Shown: positions 1 to 11,391, numbered from the stretch's first letter. The stretch is 64,000 bases of DNA from Tenrec ecaudatus (GCF_050624435.1 NC_134539.1:147036025-147100024), one strand, 5' to 3'. Notes: generated by a model from the letters alone, not told the origin. Numbers and translations are program-made.

Positions 1-39
1 TTTGGGTTTCAGTAATTCCTCTCAGCTACATTGCCCTTG

Positions 40-485
40 ATCAAGCCCTACCAGCAAGCCATGGCATTTTCAATGGTTTTCTATGCATACAAAAGTTGAA
101 TAAGAGAGACTGAGGAGAATTATTGCCTTTAACTTATGGTGTTGAAGAAGAATATTAATATATCACACACTTTCAAAGAAATGGGGGAACATTTGTCACA
201 GGGAAGTAAAACCTGAATGTTACTTATAAGCAAGGATGAGTAGGTGCTTCTGCCATATTATCAGGAGGGACCTGTCTACAGAGAAGATCACTGTGCTTGA
301 TAAAACAGAGGGTTAGTGACAAAGAGGAAGGCTCTCAATGAGCTGAACTGACAGAGTGGCAGTAACAATAGATTCCAGCATAAGAACAATTGTGAGAATA
401 GCACAGGGCTGGGCAGGGTTTAGTTTTGTTTTATGTAGAGTCACAAAAGTGAGAACCAATTAGATGACACTGAACAACAATGGGA
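40..485 (+). mobile_element. RTE (BovB-like) LINE, 3' end
   Basis: It matches the other RTE 3' ends in the window: 'gccatggcattttcaatgg' opening, then 'gacctgtctacagagaagatc', and the terminal '...gagaaccaattagatgacac tgaacaacaa'. The frame is decayed. It is the leftmost feature, beyond the gene's 3' end. Confidence 0.75.
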
Positions 486-608
486 AGACAGTTAAATAAT
501 TCTGACAGCATAGAAAGCAAATGAAAGACATATACAAAATCACTTTACAGAAAAATTGGAAACATCTAGAAAGCCCTGGTTTTTAGTATTGTCCATATAG
601 ACATTTGG

Positions 609-643
609 CGCACGCGCACACACACACACACACATGCACATCC
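609..643. repeat. (CA)n microsatellite
   Basis: A short run of CA dinucleotides with a few CG interruptions. Confidence 0.85.
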
Positions 644-1034
644 ACTTACTATCCAGAAAATCTAGCCAATATTCTCTGGAAAGATGGCTAAACCACAGCT
701 CTTTTTGTCTAAGGCAACAGTTGGAATTAGTTTCTTATTTACCCCTTAAACTGGTGCCCACTTTCAGAGATTCTTACTCAGGCTCCTAAAGAGCGTGAGC
801 AGAGCAATCTGGATCTGATAGTCTTGCTTTATTTTCGGACTTGTTTTTCTAAATCAATTGTTCCGTGGGGAAATTGTGAAATTCCTAGTCATTGTACTTA
901 GGAGAGGTGGGTCTCAAGGACAGCATAGTTAAGGATTTGGAATGGGAGCTACTCATGGAGTGCCAATCACCTTTTAATCCCTCTTCTTCCGGTCAAGAAG
1001 GCTTTGATCTGTGAGAATCGCTTTACTGAACATC

Positions 1035-1205
1035 TCATCTGGGAGCAGTAAATAAACTCACTGCTCTTGAGTGGATTCTGACTAACAGTGACCTTATAGG
1101 ACAAAGTAGAATACCTCCTTGGGCTCCCAAGTCTGTTAATCCTTGACGGACTAGACAACTTCATCTTCCTCCTGCAGAAGACCTGGTGGTTTTACACTCC
1201 TAACC
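1035..1205 (-). mobile_element. AfroSINE-like SINE, decayed
   Basis: Reverse-complement tail: 'actcactgctcttgagtgg attctgactaacagtgacc', then the body with 'agcccaagg' on the other strand. The tRNA-like head is not recognisable. Confidence 0.5.
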
Positions 1206-1359
1206 CTACGGTTAGCAACCCAACATATAACCCACTCTCAAGGAAGAAGACGGCTAGTGTTCCCGTGAGTGGAGGCTCTTTGCAGACTAGCAAGTAACAG
1301 AGACAATTGTGGGGATTCTGAACATGGCTGACTTGTATAGGGTATGGAATCCCAGTTTG

Positions 1360-1575
1360 GGGTTGAGCCCTTGGACACACAGTGAGTTACACATTGGATT
1401 ATGAACCGGAAGGTCAGCAGCTGGAACCCGCTAGCTGTTTCATAAGAAAAAAAGGTAAGACTTTCTGTTCTCATAAAGGTGTCAAGCCCTGGAAACTCAA
1501 AGGGCAGTTATAGCCTGTCCTAGAAGGCCACTATGAGTTGGAATGAACTTGAGGACAGTGAGTTGAGTTGAGTCC
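1360..1575 (+). mobile_element. AfroSINE
   Basis: The tRNA-like head runs '...ttgagcccttggacacac' to 'ggtcagcagctggaacc'. The tail is 'ggccactatgagttggaatg' and ends in GTGAGTTGAG repeats. Confidence 0.7.
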
Positions 1576-2576
1576 AGCCTTTGGACTAAGCAATCCAGGG
1601 GGGTGAGGTCAATCTCTTTCATTGGGCAACAGGGTGCCAAAATACCCTAAATTACTTTAAAGGCCTGGTCAATGGAAGCACAAGACCTAGACTCCCCAGA
1701 TAATGAAAAACAGTTTGGATTTCATCTGGATGACTGCAGAGGAGTGGCCGTAGAGTTTTTAGTCAAAAGTTTGGGACTGTAGTGTAGACCAGCAGGTTTT
1801 TTTAAGAACCTAGACCTTGTACCCACAGGGTATCCAATCTGTTTGAGAGAAATTGCTGTAGGAAAGATCATGGCCAAGGAGGCAGACAAATTGACCCTAA
1901 GCCACTCAACACACCACACACTCTCCACCCAGTAATAGCAGCGTTAGAGCAGAAGGGACATGTATGGCTCACTTCTAGCAAGTTGACACGGTTTTGGGTA
2001 TAATTTTTTGGGAAGCCATGCTCCTTCTTCCTCCTGAATTCACGGTAAAATCCTGCAATATTGCTCCTGGTAGAACCGATAGAGGCAGTAAGCCACAGTG
2101 ACCTTAAATTCTAGATAATGTTTATTCCAGTCGCCTAGGCTTGACAGACACCTCATTGCCAGACCCTGAGGGTGAATGATTTAAAATTGGAAGCAGGTTT
2201 ATCAAAGATAAATATGTACAGTCTACACCCTAGTGTCCATTTTAAGAGCCATACAAAACAGCTGTCTGCTAATAGGAGTGTCAGTCCAGATCAGATGGAT
2301 TTAGCTGAAGATAGGCTCTGATACCTAGATTTCGTGTCAACTTGACTGGACCAGGAATCTCAGTTGGATAGCTGGACCCTCCCCAATGATATGGTCTAGT
2401 ATAATGCAATCAACTCATGGTGGGATCTACTGTGAGCAGCCAATCAGTTGTGGGAAGATTAAGGTGGAGTGATAACCCGTTGACCTGGTCATAGCCATAA
2501 TGCACTTGGAAGGAAGGTGACACTGTGGGATAGCTAGGTCACTTCTTGCTCATCAAGATACCACATCTGGATCTTA

Positions 2577-2760
2577 CAAACAAAACAAATTCACTGCTAT
2601 CGAGTCCATGCTGACTTATAGTGACCCCCGTAGGTTTCTGAGACTTTAGCTGTTTCTGGGAATAGAAAGTCCAATGTATCTCCCTTGGAGCTGCTGATGG
2701 GTTTGAACTGGCAGTCATGTGGATTGCAGTCTAACCTGTAATTACTATACCACCAACCCT
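2577..2760 (-). mobile_element. AfroSINE inside a dispersed repeat
   Basis: A poly-A-like 'aaacaaaacaaa' end leads into 'cactgctatcgagtccatgc'. The head on the other strand reads 'ggttggtggtatagtaatta'. Confidence 0.75.
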
Positions 2761-3104
2761 CCTACATAGACCTGCCATATTGTCTGCTGCCTCTGGGAGT
2801 TATCAGCAACCTGTCACATTGCCTGCTGACCTTAGAGTCATTCAACTCTCCAGCCATGAACCTGGTTTATTTCCTAATTCATCTCCTGGTTTCCTGATTC
2901 AGCAGCTCCAGCAGGTACACGAGTCAGGAAAAGCCTGGAGCCTGATTTGCTAACCTTAGATTCACCCACTCCTGCCTCCACCAGGCTGTGATCTTCCTGC
3001 TTTCTGGTTCTCCCACTCTGGTGGAACTTCTGATCCATGGAATTGAGCCAGACTAGATTTAACCACTTATATAGCTATGCTAGACACCTCTTGATATAAA
3101 TATT

Positions 3105-3195
3105 TCTCTCTCTATGTATATATGTATATGTGTAAGTATGTATATGTATATATCTATATCTGTATCTATATCTACATCTATATCTATATATAGCT
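3105..3195. repeat. AT-rich simple repeat (TATATC/TATGTA)
   Basis: Interrupted tetra- and hexanucleotide repeats of alternating T-A with C or G. Confidence 0.8.
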
Positions 3196-3409
3196 ATATC
3201 ATTGGTTTGGATTCTTTAGAGAACCTAGCCTTTCAGGTCAGTGCATTTCCACATCCATGGATTCTAAAGTATTTTAAAAGTGTTTTTTTTAAGTATCTAA
3301 TTTTTATGGATTTTTGTGGAAGGAGAGGGTGATGTTGACAGCATCAGGTGGTGTCATCGAGTATGACTTTGAAATGACACAGCTGCTGCATGCAGTGCTA
3401 AAACCAGAG

Positions 3410-4055
3410 AGGAAGTTGCCCTGCACTGTCCAATGCCCAGAAGGGAAATTAATTTGTCTTTTCAATGAAACTATGCTACTGACTTAGCTGCTAAACTGGC
3501 CCCAAGATGAATGGTAAGTGCTACCTTCTCTGACCTTTCATTGGAGGTAAGGTCCCATGTTTACATTCCTGTGCTGTGGAACTCTCACTGAAACAAATCA
3601 CTGGAAATCCATGTCTGTAGGCAAGATTTTTGTGCCCAAGGTACATGTGCTTATATCGGGCCTTCTCTCTTGGAAAAGAGAGGATGTATGATCGGATAAC
3701 CTGACATATTACTAGAGAGTCACAGTATAGTGGGCTGTTGGTGTGTCATTTGCACAAAGAACACGGGCCAAGGATAGTCCATGCCTAGTGGACAGGCCCT
3801 TTTCTGGAGAGGAAGGGCAAATTAACTTTACGGAAATTTTTAGAACCAAGCACCAGATGAAGTTTTTATTGGTCCTATTAGATACACTCCTGGCTTGGAT
3901 AGAGGTTCCCCTTGTCAAGCTGAAATGGCAAGGGAAGTCATCAAGATGTCATTAAAAGAAATAATTTTGAGATTCCCAAAACATGCCTTGAAATGTGAGG
4001 AGTGACAATGGGTCTCATTGTTTTATCCTCAGTTGTTCAAGAAGTCTCTCAAATT
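3410..4055 (+). pseudogene. Endogenous retrovirus pol remnant (RNase H end and integrase)
   Basis: Translation over about 3,750-3,950 shows the order typical of gammaretrovirus-type integrase: a GEEGQINFTE block, a LLVLLDTLLAW core strand, then after a stop a degraded 'SDNG'. Weaker similarity to the RNase H end lies upstream (3,410-3,520). Stops and frameshifts make it a fossil with no coding capacity. It ends where an RTE fragment begins. Confidence 0.6.
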
Positions 4056-4440
4056 TTAGGGATGTGGCAGAAATGGCAGTATATTAACAAGGAGTTGCCA
4101 GAGGTTCAGACCAAATTCAGAAGAGGAAGGGGAGCAAGGGGTATCATGGATGATGTCAGATAGATCTCGGCAGAAATTAGAAAATACCAGAAAGATGTTT
4201 ACTTGTGTTTTATGGACTATGCCAACGCATTTGACTGTGTGAATCGTCATAAACTATGGATAGCCTTGAGATGAATGGGAAACCCAGAACACTTCATTGT
4301 GCCCACGTGAGGCAGTTGTGTGAACAAAAGGAAATACTGAATGTTTTAGAATATGGAAAAGGTGTGCATTGGGGTTGCAATCTGTCACCATACTTATTCA
4401 ATCTATAGACTGAGCAAAGAATCAAAGAAGCTAGATTATG
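4056..4440 (+). mobile_element. RTE LINE fragment, reverse-transcriptase region
   Basis: Translated motifs include a FMDYANAFDCVNRHKLW block (RT motif A region) and 'GCNLSPYLFNL' (RT motif B region), in the BovB order, broken by stops and frameshifts. It begins directly at the end of the retroviral remnant. Confidence 0.75.
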
Positions 4441-4689
4441 TGATTTATTCTGAATTATTCAGATTCCTGAGATTGTTATCATAAAGGTGTTTCCAAACAC
4501 ATGGTAATATTCTTGTAACAGAATAAAATATTGCCCAGGCCTACTCCATAATGACATTTATCATCCTTAGTATATTTGAGCCCTTTGTTGCCATGATTGC
4601 TCCAATTGTCTCGAGGTTTCCCATCTTTTCACTGACCCTTTACCTTATTGAACATGGCGGCCTTTTCTAGCAATTGAGTTTTCCTGATG

Positions 4690-5190
4690 ATGTGTTGTGG
4701 TAGTTATATAATCTGTTGTCAATTTGAGAGGATTAAGAGTCAAGGGGTGGGGTTTAGCCTGTCAATCAGGTCACAGCTTGATGACCTCCTTTGGAGGCAC
4801 TAAGGAGGCACTAAGCTCGCTGGAGGCAGGTCGATGACTCACTCCCTGGGAGACATTGCAGCTGACAAGACAAATGGAGTTATGCTAGAGCCCTGAGCTG
4901 GAGGAGCCACGTGAAGATCCTGCCAGCACTGAGATGCTTTCATCGCCACTGAAGCCACAAGACTTTCCACCCACTGGCTTGTGATCTCCCTGCACTCGGC
5001 ATCATTGCATGTGTTTTGTGAATCTGAAGAGGACTTTATAGATTGGTTTCAGACATTTGAGTTAATCTCAGACTTATGGACTTCATCTGGACTGGGCTGG
5101 GAAGGTTTCTTAATGAACAATTACTCTTTATATGGAGCTCTTTCTTATGCACATACGTGTCTCCCTGGATTTGTTTCTCTAGTAATTGGA
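4690..5190 (+). repeat. LTR-like dispersed repeat, copy A
   Basis: It runs from 'tgttgtggtagttatataat' to 'ttgtttctctagtaa'. It is clearly homologous to the copy at 45,049-45,545, sharing 'ctgccagcactgagatgct' and 'acccactggcttgtgatc'. It contains a TATATGGAG-like box near its end. Retroviral LTR is the likeliest class but no flanking internal region is seen. Confidence 0.5.
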
Positions 5191-5289
5191 TTAATACATG
5201 TGTTATGAGCAAATTAACAGAGAAACTGGATTATGTAAAGAAAAATGCGGCATCAGGATTGGAAGCAGGCTTATTAACAACCTAAGATA

Positions 5290-6165
5290 AGCTGGTTGCT
5301 TGATGAAAGGAAGGAGTATTTGAAGCATTTGCTGATGCACATCAAAGACTGCAAGCTTCAGTATAGATTATGACTCAATATAAAGAAAAACCCACATCCT
5401 CACAACTGGATCCATAGGTAGCATCATGATAAATGGAGAAAAGTTTGAAGTTGCCAATGATCTCATCTTGCTTGGATCCACAATCAATATTCTTGGAAGC
5501 AGCAGTCAAGAGATCAAACAATGCAGTGCAGTGGGCAAACCTGCTGTATAAGACCTCTTTAAAGTGTTGAAAGCCAAGGATGTTACACTAAGGACTAAGG
5601 TGTGCCGGACTAAAGCCATGGTATTTTCCATTGTCCCTGTGCATGTGAAAGTTGAATACCGAATAAGGAAGATCAATGGAAAACCAATGCATTTGAACCA
5701 GGGTGTTGGCGAAGACGATCGAAAGTACCATGGACTGCCACAACGGGCTCAAGCATAGGAACAACTGTGCGGATGGCACAGGCCGGGCAGTTTCATTCTG
5801 TTGTACAAAACGTTGGTATGGGTTAGAACCAGCTTGACGATACCGAACAACAACACGGACTACCTAAAGAACAAACAAATCTGTCTTGGAAGAAGTCCAG
5901 TCAGAACGGTCCTTTGAGACTAGGATGGTGAGACTTCCTGTCACATACTTTGGGTGTCTTATCAGGAGAGACCAGTCCCTGGAGAAGAAGATCATGCTTG
6001 GTAAAGTGGAAGGGCAGCAAAAAAGAGGCTGACTCCTGAAGAGATGGGTAGATGTGGTGGCTGTAACAGTGGCTTCCCACATAAGAATAATTGTGAAGAT
6101 GTCATGGGACAGGCAGTCTTTCGGTTGTGTATGGGTCACTATGAATCAAAGTGACTCAGTGGTAC
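5290..6165 (+). mobile_element. RTE LINE 3' end, rearranged
   Basis: Encodes decayed 'LKAL..HIKDCKLQYRL' and 'LLGSTIN' type RTE C-terminal motifs. The terminal segment appears twice, at 5,740-5,855 and 6,060-6,165, so this is either two fragments or an internally duplicated copy. Confidence 0.7.
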
Positions 6166-6534
6166 CTATAAATAACAGCTTACTCGGCCTCTCTTCTCAA
6201 GTACCTCAGGGTACTCAAACCTCCCATATATTGCTTAGCAGCAGAGCGAATGAATTGTTTGTACCATCCAGATAAAACATGACTAATGGATATCAGGGAT
6301 AAGAGACACTCCGCCCCCTCCAATGAGGACCAGCCATGAGACTTTGTTCTCTGCCCTTGTCTGGGGAGATGGAGGGGTGGAAGCCACCTCATTCTCCCAT
6401 TGCACTTACTTTCTACCCAAGAAAGAGAGGTGAGCACATGAAAATCCTTACCAAGTTGGTCAGAAATCAAATACCATGTATGCTGGGTAATGGAGTAAAC
6501 TATAATTTGGGGTTATCTACAGATCGATGATCTA

Positions 6535-6752
6535 GGACCCCTGTTGGTGCTGTGGAGAAAGCATTGGGTGGCTGCCTGCAAGGTTGGTTATTCAAACTCA
6601 CCAGCAGGGCCACTGGAGAAAGAAAAGGGCGTCTACTCCCATATTTACAGGCTCTGCAATTTGGTAGAGCTCTGAAACTCTGTAGAGCAATTCTACTCTG
6701 CCTTATAAGAATTGTTATGAGTTGAAATTAATCGATGACAATGGGTTGTCTT
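6535..6752 (+). mobile_element. AfroSINE, first of a head-to-tail pair
   Basis: Head 'aggacccctgttggtgctgt', tail '...ttgttatgagttgaaatta'. A second copy follows after about 16 bp in the same orientation. Confidence 0.75.
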
Positions 6753-6768
6753 TGTAATAGATTAACTA

Positions 6769-6955
6769 AGGAACCCTGGCTGTGTGAGTTGGGTTAAACT
6801 CACCGAATCATCGGCAGTTTGAATCCACCAGCCACTTTGTGGGCAAAAGACAAGGTAAAGCCGTATATCTGTGAAAACCCTGTTGGGCATTCTACTTTGC
6901 TCCATAGGGTTGTTATGTGTCAGAATCAACTCAATGGTAGTGGGTGAGTTTTATT
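6769..6955 (+). mobile_element. AfroSINE, second of a head-to-tail pair
   Basis: One of the best preserved copies: 'aaggaaccctggctgtgtga' at the head, 'ggcagtttgaatccaccagc' at the box-B side, and 'tcagaatcaactcaatggta' at the tail. Confidence 0.85.
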
Positions 6956-6959
6956 TTAT

Positions 6960-8051
6960 CTTCTTTTTAAAATTTTTCTCTCCTCTCTTTTCTCTCTGAT
7001 GCCTTCCCCACTCTACCTCTGGCACAACTGCATTAAGTAATTTGTACTAATATGGTATTAATAGCTAATGTGAGATAACTGTTTTTAATTTCCATGTGGA
7101 AGCTCTCAGTAGGTCAGCATTTCAAGGGACTAAGAATGTTGTCTTACTTCTCTGCATTGAATTGGCATACTCTACTCATATATACTGCCAAGGAAACAAC
7201 TTGTTTAAAATCAAGTCATATAAAAAGCGAAATCCATGTAAAATCTTTGTACACAGTTTTAAGTTAGAGGAGCATGTCTGTTTTACAGATTGGGTGTAGG
7301 AGTGGCTGTTCTGTGGGAATCAAGGTAAGAGGTCAAGGAAGAGGTATAGGAGCTGACACAAACCATAGACCAGGTCCCAGGATGTCACCAGACGAGGGAA
7401 TTTCGGATCAGGGATGATCAGGGGATTAGAAGTCCCCGTTGGGCTGGGCCTGGATGTCTGGTTAGGTCTGATAATCGGGCTTCTGGACCTTAGGATGCAC
7501 AGGGAGCCATCAGTTGATATCAGTAACTTTCACCCTTAGAAGAAGTTCACTCCCATTTTATTAAAAAAAAAACAACCCAACAACAATTTACCTGTGACCA
7601 CAATGTCAGATAGCAGAGAAAGATGGTAAGTAAAACTCATAATATTCTATCAAAAGAACACACTGCAGCCATTATGTGACACAAGAGTATTATAATTATA
7701 TATGAAATGTTCCCGCACAGTGCAGTAGACATACATAGAGGATTGCTGTGCTAAGAGGCATCAGCTTTGGAAAAGTGATCATAAGAACACACCCAACATC
7801 AATAAGGAAATATTTTAAAAATTATAGATTATGATGATCCTCTTTAAAAATAGGGATCTAGATATATAATTTCTAAGTATTCTAAAAGCACCACATACTT
7901 GTCAGAGTATTTCAATATACTAAAAAGCAATACTATACTACCTTATCTGTCAGTTTGTTATATCTTATAATCAGTGGCCCATTAAACTGGTGTTTAAGTA
8001 AATGATTAAAAATAGCTGGTATATTTAAACTCATGTTAAAAAAAAACACAT
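6960..8051. other. Unannotated AT-rich sequence downstream of ABCA10
   Basis: I see no coding exon or clear repeat here apart from an A-run near 7,562. It separates the end of ABCA10 from the repeat-rich left end. Confidence 0.5.
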
Positions 8052-8409
8052 TTTATTTGTAAAATGTACTCAGCTTTCGGTTATGTTGATAATAATTTTG
8101 AAACTAGGCTCATGTGATGAGATCTTTCTAATCATTAATAAATAGGCCTATTTCCATGGTGATATAATGCTTGCTTCTGCTTATTCTGCCTATCATCTTT
8201 CTCCACTCTTCCTTATCCCCTCTCTTCTGAAATGGCAATTAAATATTTTCTAAATACTTTCATTCTTATTGACTCTGTACTCTGTGGGATTTTTTCCCCC
8301 TTGGCGTGAGCTGAAGTATCCTATGAGCTGAAGTAACATGGAAGCGTCTTCTAGAGTTGCGGAGACTATGCAGTAGGACCTAAAAGCAGAGGTTTGGAGG
8401 TTGAGGATC
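8052..8409 (-). other. ABCA10: Probable ABCA10 3' UTR ending at an AATAAA signal
   Basis: On the minus strand the first canonical AATAAA I noticed after the stop is at 8,057-8,052, about 350 nt downstream in AT-rich, repeat-poor sequence. It is a candidate polyadenylation signal only; cleavage data would be needed to fix the true end. Confidence 0.4.
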
Positions 8410-8508
8410 TTAAGGCTCTTCCTGTGGAAGGAGTTTCCATTTCACTGATGTATCAATTTCATCATCAAAATTCCCAAGCTCTTGCTCTTTAGACAGTTCT
8501 AAGAACAC
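8410..8508 (-). CDS. ABCA10: ABCA10 visible exon 37: last coding exon with TAA stop
   Basis: Residues 1564-1595 and stop: [20 protein letters not shown], then [12 protein letters not shown] and TAA at 8,412-8,410. The ending 'KLLPQE.P' is shared by all members of the ABCA6/8/9/10 group. Acceptor ctacctag. Confidence 0.97.
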   Translation of the reverse strand: MFLELSKEQELGNFDDEIDTSVKWKLLPQEEP

Positions 8509-8636
8509 CTAGGTAGGAGAAAAGAAAATTAGGGAACAACATGCCAGGATGGTGTTCTTCTTTTTCAAACATGGAGGTAGAGAAACATGCACACAAAGGC
8601 AGCCCGGAGGATGGCATCGGTGCACAGAAGACCCAC

Positions 8637-8692
8637 CTGTTCCAAGGTAGCCTGAGAGAGGCTGTATTCTTCCAGGTCAAAGGTCTGTTTCA
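8637..8692 (-). CDS. ABCA10: ABCA10 visible exon 36: C-terminal regulatory domain
   Basis: Residues 1545-1563: VKQTFDLEEYSLSQATLEQ. At 56 nt it is the shortest visible coding exon. Acceptor tttttaaatgcag, donor gtgggt; it ends in phase 0. Confidence 0.97.
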
Positions 8693-9659
8693 CTGCATTT
8701 AAAAAGAGTGACATTAAAGGTTTACATAGTTTTCACCAAAAGTGTTCTGAAAACCACAAAATGTACCAACTTCAAATCCATTAGCTACTTTAAATATAGG
8801 CTAAGTAATGACGGTTTCATGAAGGAAAAACTAAAGTCCTTATGCCACCAATCAACAGATGTCCATAGATATCAACCGTGATTGAGGGTCGCAGTGCAAC
8901 GCAGAACCCACTATACAACCAGGGTTCCTTAACCCTACGATAACCAAAATTCAGTGCATTGCTTTTAAATAAATCTCTTGACGGTATTCCGAGCGTTGTA
9001 TTTCAATATTTTGCCTTCAGTAATTAACTTATGTATGTTCTATGATATCAAAAAATAATGGTTAGTCTTAGAAGGAGGTTAATATTCTGTAATGAATATA
9101 GATCTATTCTCTACTTATATTCCTGTGGAGGGGACCACTTTGTTGACCCCTTTTAGATGACCCCTACAATCATGCGTGTGAAGGGTGTTCTAAAGATCAG
9201 AATCCTAGCCACTGTCTCTAGGACTAGTGCAGACTCTCTTCCTGACGTTTGCTTTGCACTGTACCTATTTTCCTTCTCTGACCTTCCTTTAAGCTCTCAC
9301 TCACTGGTCTTCCATCTTGTGCCCCTGCCTTTAATGGAAACACTGAAAGCTCAACTTGGTATCCCTTTGGGTCATTGTCCTCTGAACACGGAGCCTCGGG
9401 GCGGTGGAGCTGCTACTCCAGCTGTCTTTCTTCACTACAGGGTGTTCTTGCTGCCCGTTAGCCTTCCATATTAGCAGAGAACGAATCAGGCCAGGCTGAC
9501 TGAAGTCCCAAGCTCACTTCCATCCCCATCATCCTTTTAACGTCTACTGTATTCCATTACAAGTTGTCCAGGTTTTGATGGATTGTATCACTTCCTTCTT
9601 GTGGTCATACAGTATACATTCTATGTGAAAAATATTATAGCAAAGATAGCTCAAAATCC
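8693..9659. other. Intron sequence with nothing recognised
   Basis: A plus-strand open frame at 9,157-9,474 has no family-like features. A possible SINE tail piece lies near 8,900-8,945. Confidence 0.4.
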
Positions 9660-9830
9660 CACTGCCAAGGAGCTAAGTACGATGAACCCCCATTGAGAAC
9701 AGAAGGTTGTCAAGGCAGCTGGCCTGTGGAAGCACGGGACCACATCATTCTCCCTGGGACAACTGGTGCATCCCAACCACCAGCTTTTTCGGTTGGGCCA
9801 AATGCTTTAACCGCGCAGCCACAAAGACTT
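9660..9830 (-). mobile_element. AfroSINE-like, decayed
   Basis: The head on the minus strand shows 'ggctgcgcggttaaagcatt', a tRNA-like stretch. The tail is poor. It lies just 3' of exon 35 on the coding strand. Confidence 0.5.
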
Positions 9831-9871
9831 CTGACCTGGAGAAAGTCTTCTTTAAAGAAGGGCAAACTTAC

Positions 9872-9951
9872 CTGCCTCTAATCTGAAAAAGGCCTGAGAC
9901 AGAGGGTAAACGCCATCCACAGGCAGTTTGTACGCCATGAGAGAGGAATAC
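9872..9951 (-). CDS. ABCA10: ABCA10 visible exon 35: C-terminal regulatory domain
   Basis: Residues 1518-1545: [20 protein letters not shown], then FFRLEA. This is the conserved C-terminal regulatory subdomain after NBD2. Acceptor gcacttcctag, donor gtaagt; it ends in phase 1. Confidence 0.97.
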
Positions 9952-10129
9952 CTAGGAAGTGCAAGGAGTGACCATCACGTCAGGGTAAGCTGGGGGACGA
10001 GCTGACAGTCGAACGAAACCATCCCGTTTCAAAGTCTCTTTCAATGAAAACTTAGCATCATTCAATTGGATAAAAGCACGGACCTGAGGAACTTTTACAT
10101 TTGTCAAGCAAGCACAAAAGCCCCCTTAC

Positions 10130-10270
10130 CTATCCTGCCGAGCAGCCTGTGGAAAAAGCTTCAGAATCTCCTTGTGGAGACACTTGGCTTGAGTGGGTTC
10201 TTTCATTTTTATTTCTAGTAAGTAATCCTTCCCAAACTTGCTCTTAAGATGTTGGATGGAACCGATACAC
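10130..10270 (-). CDS. ABCA10: ABCA10 visible exon 34: NBD2 end
   Basis: Residues 1471-1518: [40 protein letters not shown] and QAARQDR. 'KMKEPTQ..[14 protein letters not shown]' is ABCA10-type; ABCA8 and ABCA9 have 'KNLAQ'. Acceptor ctggacgcag, donor gtaagg. Confidence 0.97.
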
Positions 10271-10486
10271 CTGCGTCCAGGCAAGGTAAAGAAGAACAGA
10301 AAGTGAAAAAAAAGCAGGATTCTTAATTTCTCCCCTGTTTCAAAAACGGGAGACACATTTGATTAATCCACCCAGGAACGGATGTGGCTCGGCTGTTTAC
10401 ACTGCGCTGCTGTTCTCTGCAGAAGAATTGTTCTTCTGTGTGAGGCTAATGCCTCAGGGGGTTGTGTGCTGCTGGATGGCACCCAC

Positions 10487-10606
10487 CTGAGCCTCCCGGA
10501 CACCATGATGGCCACACGGTCGCACACAGCCTCGGCCTCGGCCATGTAGTGGGTGGACAGGAGGGCGCCCCGCTCCGTGTTTCTGACAGTGCTCCGAATC
10601 GCCTGC
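10487..10606 (-). CDS. ABCA10: ABCA10 visible exon 33: NBD2 H-loop
   Basis: Residues 1431-1471: [40 protein letters not shown]. The H-loop His is present (STHY), unlike NBD1. The residues match human ABCA8 and ABCA9 more closely than human ABCA10 ([23 protein letters not shown]). It is GC-rich. Acceptor ctttccag, donor gtgggt. Confidence 0.97.
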
Positions 10607-11150
10607 CTGGAAAGAAAGGGATGGGTTGCATTGAGAATAAGGCAACCAGAAAAGTAAATATGCAGATACCAACACGGAAAGCTCAATAGGAGATGTTATA
10701 ACAGGATGCAAGATCTTTGCTATAGAAGAAGAAAAACGTGCTTCCTTATTTTCCGCTATGACCCTAGTAGTGCATTGTGCTTTGTAGAGGAAGCACAAAG
10801 AGCTGAGGAGTATGAAGGAGTGAGTAAACGCAGTCAGTTCTCCGGGGGAGAAAAAAATTGAAGTATAGTAGAGCAAGAATGCATTCTTTCCCAGGATAGG
10901 AATATAAAACAGAAGGAGGAAGAGGCAGGTGGGGAGGAGGCAGAGGAAAATAACCCATCCGTGTCCTTCTGAGAGTGTACCGGCTTCTTGAATGCTCCTT
11001 TCCCCTCTCTGAGGACTCTGTGTGCTGCGACTTCAATAATAGAGGGTGGGACCCCACAGTGACTGCAGCAGATCTAAATCAATCAATGAATGGAAACCAC
11101 CCTGGACTCGTCACATGTGGCTCGGCCACGAAGGAGGAGGACTCTCTCAC

Positions 11151-11245
11151 CACATCTGCTGCTGCCCTTCGGGGTCCATCCCCGTGGACGGTTCATCCAG
11201 CAGCATCACCGCCGGGCCCCCCAGCATGCTCAGCATGAAGCACAG
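11151..11245 (-). CDS. ABCA10: ABCA10 visible exon 32: NBD2 Walker B
   Basis: Residues 1400-1431: [20 protein letters not shown], then [12 protein letters not shown]. Walker B with its catalytic Glu (VMLLDE) and the D-loop are intact. Codon third positions are almost all G or C. Acceptor cgttccag, donor gtgaga; it ends in phase 2. Confidence 0.97.
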
Positions 11246-11315
11246 CTGGAACGAGAGGGGCTCGGTCAGGCCCCGTCTGTGAGCGCTGGGGAGGGACCCT
11301 GAGCCCCGCTCCTAC

Positions 11316-11391
11316 CTTCCTCTTGACCCCCTCGGATAAGGCCTTCACGGGCACCTTCAGCTGGTCCTGCAGCTTGAACATGTTCACCAAT
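11316..11391 (-). CDS. ABCA10: ABCA10 visible exon 31: NBD2 signature
   Basis: Residues 1374-1399: LVNMFKLQDQLKVPVKALSE, then GVKRK. The second signature reads LSEGVKRK, the usual A-subfamily NBD2 variant of LSGGQ. Third positions are GC-rich, unlike most exons in the gene. Acceptor ctcctttcag, donor gtagga. Confidence 0.97.

Larger units (their letters stand above)
2320..3240 (+). repeat. LTR-like dispersed repeat, interrupted by a SINE
   Basis: It opens 'gtgtcaacttgactgg' and ends near '...gagaacctagcctttcagg' after a TATATC/TATG stretch (3,105-3,195). General layout resembles the repeats at 4.69 and 45.05 kb. An AfroSINE splits it at 2,577-2,760. No coding content; the class is uncertain. 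Confidence 0.4.

Noticed and set aside
9157-9474. 105-codon plus-strand open frame
   Set aside because: Pro/Leu-rich with no recognisable domain; antisense to the gene, in an intron.
10454-10876. 140-codon minus-strand open frame overlapping exon 33
   Set aside because: Reads exon 33 in a wrong frame and runs into intron sequence.
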